From: Pseudo-nitzschia pungens
Taxonomy: Eukaryota > Bacillariophyta > Bacillariophyceae > Bacillariales > Bacillariaceae
DNA length: 64,000 bases
Assembly: GCA_037355855.1 (NCBI GenBank)
Contig: CM074761.1
Coordinates: 6,405,346-6,469,345 of the forward strand
Reading direction: 5' to 3'
Under the pieces are notes generated by a model. It searched no databases. It was not told the DNA's origin and worked only from the letters and a program-made list of their open reading frames with translations. A program made the position numbers and the translations under genes. Shown one piece after another: positions 10,301-19,968 of the stretch. Numbering within the stretch: position 1 is the first letter of the stretch; each line of letters opens with the position of its first letter.

Positions 10301-11576
10301 AGCTCCAAAATCATTGGCACATTGGTGTGCCAAGTGGGTTTGTCAAGTTAACAATGTTTGCTCGCGCGCATCTTTGAATTGGAAAACCCCATCTGAAGTT
10401 TCAAACGGATGGACTCCTGATATCTCACACTTGCGCTTCCATTTCTATGAGCCTATCTGGTACTACCAACCACAAAACAAAACACCAAAAGAAAGCATGT
10501 TAAAGGGGAGATTTTTGGCATTTGCAGATTCTTGTGGCGACGCGATGACCTACTATATTTTGACTGAACCAGATACTAAGAAGACCAAGCGCCAGATCCT
10601 CATGAGATCCGTTGTACGAACCAGGAGGGAGAATATTGGTACTGCAAAGGAAACCTTCATGGATGACCCCAACGCGTCCAAGCTTGAGTTGACTGTTGCT
10701 GAGAAGGAACGCACCATTATTGAAAGCACTGATGAGGTCCCCATCTTGGTTTCAGGGGAGGAATTTGCAGCTGATTCAAATGGCATGGAGCACTCTACGA
10801 GCACTTTGGAGGATTTTCTGCACCAGAATGTGGAAACCAAGGACGATGTACCAGAAGCCATGGAAGACCAAGATGATTTGGATGACGATGAAGAAGAGGA
10901 CACTGAACATGACGAAGAAGAAGCCCTACCAAAAGACCTCGATTGCACCAACAATGCTGAGTCTCACTTGGATATCCTGGAATGCACGGACCAGAACCTG
11001 ACGAGTGAATTCAGAAAGATTATGAACCACCACTGGAAGGAAGGAATGCTGATTTTCAAGGCTCAGTTTGTTACAGATGTTGGTACAGTTGTTATGGATA
11101 TCCCACTCACTGTTTTGCAAAAGGACCAACCAGTTGCCTGTGCAAAATATATTAAGATGTACATTGTCGAGAACAGCAGCAGACGTGCGAGCGGACCATT
11201 GGGCACATGGGCTGATTCTGTCCTCAAAGAAAACAGCAATATTGTGAGACGACTAAGACGAATCAAGTCGGCGTCACCTCCTCAACCTCATTCGCAAGTT
11301 AAGCTCCCAAAGAAACTCCGACGATCCATCCAGAACCCTAGCAAAAAGAAGAAAAGGTTGCTATCCAGGAACCAACGACTGGCGGCAAAGAAACAGAGAG
11401 AGAAATTCGGGATCAAGATCCCAAGTACCTATCAACAATGCGTCCAGTTTGATATGGAAGCGGGCAACAGAAAGTGGCAAGAGAGCATTGAAAAAGAGAT
11501 GCAGAATCTGGAGAGACTAAAATGTTTCAAATTCCATCATCCTGATACTGAATTCCCTGCATCTGAAGGATGGTAA
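7341..11576 (+). CDS. Gag-protease-integrase of Copia element 1 (ends at a premature TAA)
   Basis: The ATG at 7341 sits in a good context (aacaaccATGACG) 100 bp after the gypsy insertion scar. The 1411-residue product starts with a gag region whose residues ~95-190 are a highly charged coiled coil made of near-identical 'ELKKALEKKEERDDEI' units, followed by 'VKPFDGNELNWVKWKAD', typical of Copia gag. The likely protease motif is 'AIMDSGGGNR' near residue 646. Integrase core residues are in 'GTDYTFF' (~873), 'SDNAQAE' (~930) and 'NPAEPEWG' (~966), after which come the divergent C-terminal domain and an acidic linker. The frame stops at TAA 11574-11576. The next ORF is in the same frame and supplies RT and RNase H, so the two belong to one polyprotein. 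Confidence 0.9.
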   Translation: MTTVTSEERPSEEPLVANTNEETPVVNTNKEISTDHTNQETPNTNTNTILKVLNNTDSKESDSYWDRSLLMKGIKWMFTPTFALQRIKNNNHLEDQINELKKALEKKEERDDEIAELKKALEKKEKEERDDEIKELKKALEKKEERDDEIAELKKALEKKEKEERDNEIKELKKALEKKEEALEKKEERDGFQSLRVGDVKPFDGNELNWVKWKADTESILYGTGFQKVMDSRIEADKDPNRNKVLFSTLSSATCNGSSYSKINQFRSKTDGHGAWQKLLDWYDDESQLETHADTLRLKLQNVKLYEGGTISDYINRFELIYYELNRIPTFGMHESEGKGLFIRNIHDQSLDYIKRYMEQNKSRLKIQDLVMELRNKEKVVLRNRILRQGEAKRRQELTYYSGKRRRVEGTLESESASLPSTLHPNLIGILHIPPDLWRSLKSDHQKYVLEYNTAVRHKMSPGEYPKPLVGVHIGEPKDDGMGNTDVPRRVRSRDSGRQRRVRRIMLDTCEDTGKTPDLMEKPTEMPLPPPPSGPPAPPGPEDTVPEDTTDDHSLGSIDDSELFPPGSLPLKAIRFHMVEKGKEHEEMQTQQQQEEHAPASPPEVSTNTPAAGPRRSRRLQERTILKTTRRFPMKISKGENIAIMDSGGGNRPTVTEKAWIKVGGETGLTSAVKPFMSSDVMDGHPVVSAVTKATIPGREDPVLLLVHYATYIAEDRDSTEGESLLTSIDMGDHGVRVGVQPQYPDCGIKIGDTFLPFWHDEEKVFFKLSKPTEGDLESLELFELNSPAPPDLREYPMPRRKRNFQKFSFAQLPMLELRKRMAMLPERVVKKTLENTTQFYTEIEEENRDVPRKHYRKRFKAFHYQRQNESVGTDYTFFSEKTSQGHNGGQFFSRVKSKKWSFYPLKTVSQCTTALKDYLREHGAPDTIISDNAQAETGVKWSDVLREARVCTRSRTSEADHQHQNPAEPEWGRLSKMISNCLTMFKAPKSLAHWCAKWVCQVNNVCSRASLNWKTPSEVSNGWTPDISHLRFHFYEPIWYYQPQNKTPKESMLKGRFLAFADSCGDAMTYYILTEPDTKKTKRQILMRSVVRTRRENIGTAKETFMDDPNASKLELTVAEKERTIIESTDEVPILVSGEEFAADSNGMEHSTSTLEDFLHQNVETKDDVPEAMEDQDDLDDDEEEDTEHDEEEALPKDLDCTNNAESHLDILECTDQNLTSEFRKIMNHHWKEGMLIFKAQFVTDVGTVVMDIPLTVLQKDQPVACAKYIKMYIVENSSRRASGPLGTWADSVLKENSNIVRRLRRIKSASPPQPHSQVKLPKKLRRSIQNPSKKKKRLLSRNQRLAAKKQREKFGIKIPSTYQQCVQFDMEAGNRKWQESIEKEMQNLERLKCFKFHHPDTEFPASEGW

Positions 11577-11591
11577 GAGGCAAAGCTGAAA

Positions 11592-13082
11592 ATGATATGG
11601 GATGTCAAAAGTGAAGATAGAAGATACAAATCGCGTTTAGTTGCAGGAGGGCATTTGGTGGATTCCAGCAACGTCAATACCTACTCAAGCCAGGTGGACA
11701 GCCTTTCGGTGTTCCTGTTATTTCTTATCGCGCAGCACCAGAAGTTGGATCTTATGACAGCGGATGTAGGAAATGCCTTTCCTACTGCCCCAAACCAAGA
11801 CGAGAAAGTGTGGTGTTGGGCAGACGATGTATTTGGTGAGAATAAAGGAAGCAAAGTAGAGATACAACGCGCCTTATACGGTCTTGCTGGAAGCAGCAGA
11901 GCCTACATGGATTTCTTTGCAGATACACTTGCAGGCCTAGGATTCAGACCCTCTCGTGCTGACCCCGACTTATGGATGAGACAAGAGACAGAAGGTGAAG
12001 GATATTGTTATATTGCAACCCACGTGGATGATTTGATTGTGGTTGCAAAGAAACCCCAAGATTGGATTTCTCTAATTGAACAGGATTTTGCCCTGAGAAA
12101 TATTGAGAAGGAGCCAAAATATTACCTTGGTACCAGCGTTAGAAAAATAAAAGATGGAAGGATCCTCTTGAATTCTGGCTCATATATTACAGAAGTTCTT
12201 CGAAAGTATGAAATCAAGCACGGACTTACCCTACATAAGAACCCAATTCCTATGCCCACAAAATGCAGGCCCGAAGAAGACACCTCAGAGTTTTTAGATC
12301 CGCCAGGCCACAAGGAATTCCAACATATCATTGGCTTGTGCCAATGGGTGATTTTGACTGGTAGGATTGATATAGGTTATGCGGTGTCATCACTTTCAAG
12401 GTTCTCAGCAAGTCCAAGGAAGAATCATCTCGAAATGGCAAGGCATATATTGGGTTACCTGAAGAAATACAAGCATAAAGGATTGGTGATTGATGCAAGG
12501 CCCCCAAGAACTACCATAGATGAAGAGCCTACGAGAATGGAGGACTTTACCCATCAATACAAATACTACAAGGAAGAGCTTGATCCGATGTTTCCCATTC
12601 CAAAAGTCAAAGAACTACAGATCACCATCTTCTGTGACAGTGATCATGCACACGATTTGGTAACTGGAAGAAGTATCACAGGACTCCTGGCGTTTGTTGG
12701 TTCCACCCCAGTATATTGGAAATCCAAAAGACAGACCTCAGTCCATACGAGTACTTTTGGAGCAGAGTTTACTGCCTTGAAGGATGCAGTGGCCCTCGCC
12801 ATCAGATTGAGATACCATCTGAGATCCATGGGAGTTGCCGTAACTAAACCAGCTGATATCTATGTGGATAACAAGAGTGTGGTCCTAAACTCAACCAACC
12901 CTGCAAGTTCCTTGAACAAGAAGTCCATTGCATTGGCCTACCATTTCGTGAGACAACATCAAGCAGGCAAAGTGATCTCTGTCAACCATATCCGATCTGA
13001 AGACAACTATGCAGACATTCTCACAAAGGCTCTCCCCCAAACAGCTTTCCATAGCCTTATCAACGAATTTATGACCAAATAA
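11592..13082 (+). CDS. RT-RNase H portion of Copia element 1
   Basis: This frame is in phase with the preceding ORF and separated from it only by the TAA at 11574-11576. It starts within the Copia RT N-terminus ('KSRLVAGGHLV'). RT catalytic motifs are 'LMTADVGNAF' and 'YIATHVDDLIVV' (the VDD box). RNase H follows with 'IFCDSDHAHD', 'TSTFGAEFTALKDA' and 'DIYVDNKSVV', and the C-terminal 'NYADILTKALP' is the family ending. The ATG at 11592 is unlikely to be a natural start. The most economical reading is a C-to-T (CAA to TAA) nonsense mutation in a single gag-pol ORF; programmed readthrough is the alternative. Confidence 0.9.
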   Translation: MIWDVKSEDRRYKSRLVAGGHLVDSSNVNTYSSQVDSLSVFLLFLIAQHQKLDLMTADVGNAFPTAPNQDEKVWCWADDVFGENKGSKVEIQRALYGLAGSSRAYMDFFADTLAGLGFRPSRADPDLWMRQETEGEGYCYIATHVDDLIVVAKKPQDWISLIEQDFALRNIEKEPKYYLGTSVRKIKDGRILLNSGSYITEVLRKYEIKHGLTLHKNPIPMPTKCRPEEDTSEFLDPPGHKEFQHIIGLCQWVILTGRIDIGYAVSSLSRFSASPRKNHLEMARHILGYLKKYKHKGLVIDARPPRTTIDEEPTRMEDFTHQYKYYKEELDPMFPIPKVKELQITIFCDSDHAHDLVTGRSITGLLAFVGSTPVYWKSKRQTSVHTSTFGAEFTALKDAVALAIRLRYHLRSMGVAVTKPADIYVDNKSVVLNSTNPASSLNKKSIALAYHFVRQHQAGKVISVNHIRSEDNYADILTKALPQTAFHSLINEFMTK

Positions 13083-13188
13083 GTTAAGTAACCACTAAAA
13101 TATTTTATAGAGTTCAATCGAAAACCAGAACAATAATGTGTACCTCAGTTATCCTGTTTATTTCCCATTCCGCCACACATTAAGGAGG

Positions 13189-13648
13189 GAACAACGCAGT
13201 AACAGGGTTGTTAAGTATAAGAAATAGAAATTGCGTGTAAAACCGCGCGATCGCGAGCTACTACACGTGGAGTTGTACTGAGCACTATACCTGCTCCGAC
13301 CACGAGCATGGAGTCTTACACGTGGAGTTGTATTGAGCTCTGCTCCAACCACGCGCATGGAGTCACGCGTATATATGCCCGCGACCATGCCAAGACCATG
13401 CGAAGTATACATCGCTGAATAAACAAAGCAAACACATACAAATACATAAGAATAAATACATACAAGCCCAGCGAGTTATGCGAGCACAAGATCTGTGGAC
13501 GAGCAATTGACCAAGTGTTAAGCGATCGTCGCTAATCAATCCAATCGCTAACACACAGTCCACACAGAGCAATTGAGTGTTGACACAGAAAACACATGAT
13601 TCGCTAGATAGAATACTAAGCTCATAATTTCCAGTTAAACAACTTGTT
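13189..13648 (+). repeat. 3' LTR of Copia element 1
   Basis: Matches the 5' LTR at 512-971 with about two substitutions (for example gcgcgtaaaa versus gcgtgtaaaa). It is preceded by a purine-rich tract and followed by the target duplication at 13649-13654. Confidence 0.88.
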
Positions 13649-14270
13649 AATCAGCTCCACTACTCCGAGAGGTACATCGAAGTTTGGGGGAGGAAAAGAA
13701 TTTTCTTCAACTCTTTTTTCTATTTTTAACATATCAAGGAACATGAAACAAATCTTCGATTTCTTCAATATTACAAAGAACCTTCTTCAATCCCAGTTTA
13801 ATCTACAGTACCATCTATCTTCAACTGGTACTACTCAACTCCAAACCTATTGTATTGAACCACATACGAACTTCACCTAATCATTGGGGAACCATGTAAC
13901 ATGCTGGCGTAGCCTTACTACGAGAGGCTCTAAATGATTATTGAATCCCGCATGTTCTCCAATATATATGATATTCATCATGTATGTATGTTTGATATAC
14001 TATACACACATACAACGGACACTGATTGGATACTCAAATATCAAGATAAAATATCAAGAGTCCCATGACTCGCCAATTATTGATATTATGCCCGCCGAAT
14101 AATACATTGTTATTTGATCGTTCATCCATACTCAAGGAATCATTCCCATCTCGTAAAGTATTCAACCATTCTCTTTCATAACACAATTTTTATAACCTTT
14201 CATCTTTAAAATACCAATCTATTAACCTATCGTGTACCACTCCATCTAATTTCTACCCTAGAGTGTTACA
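13649..14270. other. Gene-free spacer
   Basis: AT-rich unique sequence downstream of the Copia element. The only open frame of note (78 codons at 13644-13880) begins inside the element edge and shows no family signature. Nothing further can be supported here. Confidence 0.6.
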
Positions 14271-14691
14271 ATGCTAGGCACTTCCAGTAGGATTTGCACC
14301 AGATCCGCATACCTCAACTTTTAGCAGTCCTATAATATAAGATATATTGGATGCTAAGATACAGACAGAACTAAAGATCTGAAAAGGCGATACTAAATAG
14401 GATGCTAGAGAGGATGCTAGGCCCCTCAAGTAGGATTTGTACCAGATTTACATACCCCAATTCCTAGCAGCCCCATATTAGAAGATATATTGGATGCTAA
14501 GATAAGAACGGAACTGTAGAACTAAAAAGGCGATACTAAACAGGATGCTAGACAGGATGCTAGGCCCCTCAAGTAGGATTTGTACCAGATCTACATACCC
14601 CAACTCTTAGCAGCCCAATAATATAAGATATACAGGATGCTAAGATAAGAACGGAACTGAAAAACCAAGAAGGCGATACTAAACAGGATGA
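14271..14691. repeat. 140-bp tandem repeat, three units, first block
   Basis: Three consecutive copies of a ~140-bp unit can be read. Each holds 'aggatgctaggc', 'agtaggatttgtaccagat', 'cataccccaa', 'agaagatata' and 'aaggcgatactaaacagg'. The array resumes at 15520 after repeat copy B, which inserted into it. No coding potential. Confidence 0.85.
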
Positions 14692-15510
14692 TATGAAGAT
14701 ATTCAAGGAGCTATGGACTGTGCTACAGCTCCTGTGTAGAGGAGTGTACTGGGGCTACAGTGGGTACTAGCACCTGGTAGCTCAACACTAGGAGCTGAGC
14801 TGTGTGCTAATTGGTAGCACCATACAGCCTTAGCAACAGGCTTAGCAACAGGCTTACCCTATTTGGTATGGGTGCTAACTCCGAAGGTACCAGGGTTGTC
14901 GCGTACAATGTGTACCAGTTGTATGTACCCCGGGTATAGCACCCACACTAGTGTAGCTAAGTGCTACAGGGTTAGGGTTGCTAATGCTACGAGATACTGG
15001 ATATGCTAACCTACCATGATACCATGATGCTAAGATACTATGCTACCACCGGGGTCGGGTCATTGGTGTACAATATATACTATAACCGGACACCTGACCC
15101 GGACAGTCATTAAGTGAGCTAGCACGTGCTAGTGCTAGCGTACCATTGGACCTAAACTCCGTGCGCTACGCTACTCCGTAGAATACAGTACTGGAGCTAC
15201 AGAGCTAGCTCTGTTATTATACGAGTTAGCGAACAACGCTGTCACGATAATACATGAGCTGAGCGCTTTGGCTCAGCTCCCTCCTGCTTTCACTCTTTCT
15301 TTTCCACTCTAAAATAAACAACCTATCACGCCCTCCCCATGATTGATTCCGATGTACCTCTAGGGAAGTACTACCTTGTAGTAACTAAGTGTATGCAATA
15401 GAGCTCGAACAGTATCCACTGTAGTCTCACTATTTGCCAGGACTCTATGTGGTATTATTGTTATTGTTATCCCTTGTTATTCTGCTGACAAGCGAATATC
15501 AACACAATGA
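14692..15510 (+). mobile_element. Dispersed repeat family, copy B (full length, ~819 bp)
   Basis: This copy interrupts the 140-bp tandem array, and the 9-mer aacaggatg lies on both sides (14683-14691 and 15511-15519), the apparent target duplication. Its ends share a short inverted motif: 'gaagatattc' on the left and the complement of 'gttgatattc' on the right. It has no coding capacity, so it would be a non-autonomous DNA transposon (inference; a 9-bp duplication would suit a Mutator-type source). Internal landmarks are 'ggagtgtactggggctaca', repeated 'ttagcaacaggc' and 'gggtcattggtgtacaat'. The tandem context makes the exact duplication length uncertain. Confidence 0.72.
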
Positions 15511-15519
15511 TGAACAGGA

Positions 15520-15760
15520 TGCTTGGCACTTCCAGTAGGATTTGTACCAGATTTACATACCCCAACTCTTAACAGCCCTATATTAGAAGATATACAGGGT
15601 GCTAAGATAAGAACATAACTGTAGAACCAAAAAGGCGATGCTAAACAGGATGCTAGACAGGATGCTAGGCACTTCCAGTAGGATTTGTACCAGATCTACA
15701 TAGTACCCCAAGTCTTAGCACCCCCTATATTATTGGAGATACTACAGGGTGCTAAGAGAT
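15520..15760. repeat. 140-bp tandem repeat, second block
   Basis: Continuation of the 14271-14691 array beyond copy B, about 1.7 units with the same landmarks ('aggatttgtaccagat', 'cataccccaa'), more diverged at its right end. Confidence 0.8.
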
Positions 15761-15761
15761 A

Positions 15762-16275
15762 GATGGAACAACTGAGGATAGCTCAACTACTACAACCACC
15801 AGTGACTATTACTAATAGTAGAGGGCAGTCACTACTACTAATAGTAGAGGGTGCTATTAGTAGTTGATTTGTCTGAAGACTAGCATAGAATCGACTGAGG
15901 ATAGATTTACTACTTCAACCAGCAGTCACTAGTACTACTACCAGTAGATGGTGGTATTACTAGTAGTAAAGGGTGATATTAGTACTAGTAGTTGATTAGT
16001 CTGAAGACTAGCGTAGAATCAACTGAGGATAGATCTACTACTTCAACCACCAGTCACTACTACTAATAGTAGAGTGTGCTTTTAGTAGTTGATTTGTCTA
16101 AAGACTAGCCTAGAATCAACTGAGGATAGATTTACTACTTCAACCACCAGTCACTACTAGTAGTACTAGTACTACTAGTAGAGGGCGCTATTCGTAGATT
16201 CATCCGAGGACTAGCGTAGAATCAACTGAGGATAGATCTAATACTTCAACCACCAGTCACTACTAATACGGTAAC
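15762..16275. repeat. 100-130-bp tandem repeat rich in ACT/AGT triplets
   Basis: About five units begin with 'aactgaggatagat' (near 15766, 15894, 16022, 16115 and 16217). Each continues with 'acttcaaccaccagtcact', a variable run of act/agt triplets and 'gaagactagc.tagaatc'. Unit length varies with the triplet run, suggesting slippage. No coding potential. Confidence 0.8.
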
Positions 16276-17173
16276 TTACTATTCCCTTGTTTTTTAGGGA
16301 TGAACATAAAAATTACAGACTGATTCATACATACTGTACGTATTACACATGGCACCAAAACTCAATTCTATGCTCATAAGGTCCGTACCGCACTCATGCC
16401 ATCTAATACCATACTAGGAGTACCTTAGCTACTACCAGTACATAAAGGCCACACAAAATCCTTTCGTATTTACTGATTCTAGGCTCATTCCTGGATGAAT
16501 CTAATACTACTGCCACTACTACTAGTAGTAACCAAACCAAAATCTATCCCTAGTGTTTGATTCTAGACATGTCCTTCTAGATGAATCTACTACTACTACT
16601 GCCACTACTCTAGTACTAGTGCTGGTACTAGCTGATTATTAAAGTACCGGTAATCTTACCTCGTAGTAATCCACGACTAATAAAAAATTGTATCATTATT
16701 ATTATTTTGAACATGGTAGTAAACTTTACAGACTGATTCATACATACTCTACGTACGTATTACGTATGGTACCAAAACTCAATTCAACATTATTTATTTA
16801 AATTCCCTTGTTTTTTAGGGATTTATTTTACCGAATCAATCCTCCTACGTGTAATCCACTAATAAAAGATTGTACGATTTTGAACATAAAAATTATTTCT
16901 TACAACTCCACTAATTACGAAGTACGAAGTAAATTACAAGTAAGCTCTTACCGTAAGATTACTTTGTACTTCTATTACCCTATTTGGCACGTCGTTACTC
17001 GTTACAGTAACTTGCGGGGAACTTGCTCGTACCGGTAATTCTTCTCTCAAAATCTTACTCCTGCTTCGTAACTGTTGTGAACTCCGCGCAATGCAATATT
17101 CTGCGGTGCAAATTCCCAATGGCTAGTTGCCAATAGCCAGTTGCAGCTCCCATCCCACAAACTTTCCATCACC
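16276..17173. other. Gene-free region with a local duplication, upstream of the membrane-protein gene
   Basis: Two related segments occur. 'acagactgattcatacatact' minus its last base is at about 16315 and again at 16729, each ending in 'accaaaactcaattc', and a short 'ttcccttgttttttaggga' lies at 16281 and again at 16802. The last ~150 bp before 17174 should hold the promoter of the following gene, but no clear TATA box is visible. Confidence 0.55.
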
Positions 17174-19968
17174 ATGACGGCGTCCCTGGCCACCGCCTGC
17201 CTCTGGGCTTGGGTGATTCCCGTCTGCCGTACCGAGATCCTAGCGCACAAACAACGGGCAGCGGACAGTGCCCAAGCCCAAGCTCAAGCCCAAGCCGAAA
17301 CCGAAACCGCCCGAGAAGAGGAAGAAGCAGCCAGCGACCCCAAGCACCGCTGCCAGACCGCCGTCGCTGTATCCCGGGGAATCTGGGGAGCTTGTCTTTT
17401 GTTTGGCCCGGTCTATATTGCGTGCGCGTTTGGAGTTGTGGTCATAGCTCTGGGCTACAACGACAAGACCGGTTCGTCGATTCCAACGGAACGGGAGGAA
17501 TCCGTCGCGAACGGGATGGGATGGTTGCTGACTGGCTGTCTGCTGGCACTGGGAGCTTGCGAGGCCTGCGCCTGCGTCCGTTCTACGCCTACGAAACAGC
17601 AAAAGCAAAAACAGAAACAGAACGTTGTTGTTCGGAATCAATGCGTCGTGGACGACAACGACAACGATGCTGTCAGTGACAGCGTCAGCGTTATCATCAT
17701 CAGCAGCAACGACGACAACGGCGACGACAACGGCGACAGCGACAGCGACGACGCCATCAACGTTTGTATTCCTTCCGACCGATTTGCGGCGGCCACGAGA
17801 CTCTCACTCGCGGTGGGATGGTCCGTCCTGGGACGGTGTCTGGGGCTTGTTCCCTTTTGGCTCTATTACTTTTGCTACCAGTCCCTCGGATCCCTGGCGC
17901 TTTCGACGGCGGGTGAGTGATTATGAGTTACTGTACTCGTACGAGTGAGCAATTTCTGCACTGTACGCACGTGCTCGATGGAATGCCATGCGAATCGACA
18001 ACGAAAACGAAAACGAGCCATGTCGAGAGGGACTGCCGGCGCAGGACGAGAGCAGCAGAAAACGAGAAGACGCTTTGAGTCGCAAGACCAACGCTAAAAC
18101 CAGACCTTATAGCGATTCTATCCGTGTCGTGTTGGTGGAATATAACCGACTCGCTTCGGTTTCGTGCCGTGTCTCATCCATTGTCATTTTTTCTCTCATT
18201 CGTTTTTCCTCCAACCGAACCATGGGTGACGGATGCTTTCCTGTATCGTTTGCTCGCAGCCGGAATCGTCCTGGGTACGGGCCTGGCTTGGCGCAGTCGG
18301 TGGATCCGTACGCATTCGAATTCCGGTTGGGGTTCCGGTTCGGGTTCCAAGAAATCGATTTACAGCGCCACGACGATCGCGATTGCGTGGGCGATGGCAA
18401 TTTGCTCGGCTGCGGCCGTGTCACTGGGGTTCAAGACCCTCGCTGGGGTCTGGGAGGACGATGATCCTACCCACCAATCTTCCGGTTCCCAATCCCAAAC
18501 CAGCCGGGTGGTGGCGGCCTGCGCCTTTGGGATCTGGCTGCTGGTGGTTTTGCTGCTGTTTGCGCTGCCGATCGGCTGTGACGCAAAAACAGTCACCCCG
18601 GATCGTCGCCCCGACGATCAACAGCCTCCAGCGGACGAAGTCTGTTGCAGCAGCAACACCAGCAGCAGCCAGAATTGCAAAGAAATCGAAACCAGCGCCG
18701 GCTCGGCTGGTTTTCCCCCTCGCACTCCGTTGGACCCGGTAACTCCAGCGCCAACGAGCGTTTTCGGGGCTAACAATGACGACATGGATACCAAGCCACC
18801 ATCGAGCAGTGGGACGACCGACGGTGAAGGACTCGATTGCGAGAGCAGCAATAAGAACAAACACAAGAAGGAGGAGATGGAAACGCGATGCGAGGCCAGA
18901 GACCAGAACCAGAACCACGACCACGACGAATCATCGAGCGTGGCCGCAGTTGCCGCCGAGCGCAGCAACCGCCGGTGCCTCCGCCGCATCTCGAACGCGG
19001 CACGGGTCCTGGCCGCAAGCTTGCACCTGGCGATAGCGATCGTCACGCTGGGTGCGGCGCAGCAAAAGGCCACTGTCCGGATCGCTCTCGACACCGACTC
19101 GTATCGCAGCCTGTTTCCGGACGACTACAACACGGGAACCATGTGCGCCTGGAACTATCACCATTCCACGTCACATGCCAATCCAGATGTGGCAGCAGCA
19201 GCTACAGCAACACTGGACATTCGAACCTTTGGCTCTCTGAGGGAAGCGTTGGACGCCAATTATACCGTCGTGCACTGCGGCGCCTGTGGGCACTGCTCCA
19301 ACTGGGACGACCTTCGTCTCCAGTGGATTACGAAGGAGTACCTGGCGAGAAAAGCCAAGAACTGGTAGGTTGTCGTTGATGATGTTGATGTTGTTGATGA
19401 TGTTGTTGATGATGATGATGTCTTTTTCCCCAAGAGGGAAGGAGTACTCCGAGTGCACCACCGATTTTGGCGTGAAGGTTGCAAATCCAACCGATTCAAA
19501 AATAATGGTGTCTGGCTAAATTTGTTCGTCTCACGCAACACAAACTTGCTCCGATTCGTCGTGCCTCGCGGATTCATTGATCATTCATTCATTTCATTCG
19601 ATTCTAGCGCCACAAAAGGCTTTTTTGGGACGACCGACGACGTCCAGCAATGCAACGAGGAGACGATCGGCTTTTCGACAGACTGCGCGCGATGCTGGAC
19701 CGTCGACGAGGGATGCGCCCGCGACAACTGCTTCTTTATCTTTTTGCAGCAGTACCTGACCAACCAGATGCACAACTACAACGTCGGGCCCGAAACCATT
19801 ACCCTCTCCACCTGCGACGAGGCGCTCTGCGGACCAGAATTTTTGCCCTGCTCCGGAGCCAGCCGCCGCCGGATGAACATTGTCAGCGACATTCCCCGGC
19901 CCTCGTCGCAGCAATGCCACGTGGCCAACGAGGAGTGGTTGAATGTCTGGGGGTACTGGGATGAATGA
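17174..19968 (+). CDS. Polytopic membrane protein with Cys-rich C-terminal domain, three exons
   Basis: The model is 17174-17912, 18260-19364 and 19608-19968 (734 aa). Both introns are GT-AG (donors GTGAGT and GTAGGT, acceptors CGCAG and TCTAG) and their phases fit, joining '...LALSTA' to 'AGIVLGTG' and '...ARKAKN' to 'CATKGFFG'. The ATG at 17174 follows 'atcacc' and opens a hydrophobic segment ('ATACLWAWVIPVC') that may be a signal anchor. Further hydrophobic stretches include 'LLFGPVYIACAFGVVVIAL', 'WLLTGCLLALGAC', 'LLVVLLLFALPIG' and 'AASLHLAIAIVTLGAA'. Acidic, Asp/Asn-rich loops lie between them. After the last hydrophobic segment comes a domain with many cysteines ('VHCGACGHCSNW', 'CARCWTVDEGCARDNC', 'CDEALCGPEFLPC'), probably disulfide-bonded outside the cytosol. 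I do not recognise the family; function unknown. Confidence 0.8.

Larger units (their letters stand above)
511..13648 (+). mobile_element. Copia-type LTR retrotransposon 1 (host of nested gypsy element)
   Basis: Two direct LTRs of about 459 bp (about 512-971 and 13189-13648) flank gag-protease-integrase-RT-RNase H coding sequence in the Copia order. The short sequence aatca/atcag occurs just before the 5' LTR (506-511) and just after the 3' LTR (13649-13654) and is the likely 5-bp target duplication. A purine run 'aaggaggga' (13182-13190) abuts the 3' LTR as expected for a polypurine tract. The LTRs differ at only about two positions by eye, so insertion is recent. A gypsy-type element interrupts the leader at 1002-7236. 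The coding sequence carries one in-frame stop, so this copy is probably no longer autonomous. Confidence 0.9.

Noticed and set aside
14945..14990. Telomere-like 'ttagggttg' next to repeat copies
   Set aside because: Only a single unit per repeat copy; no tandem (TTAGGG)n tract anywhere in the window.
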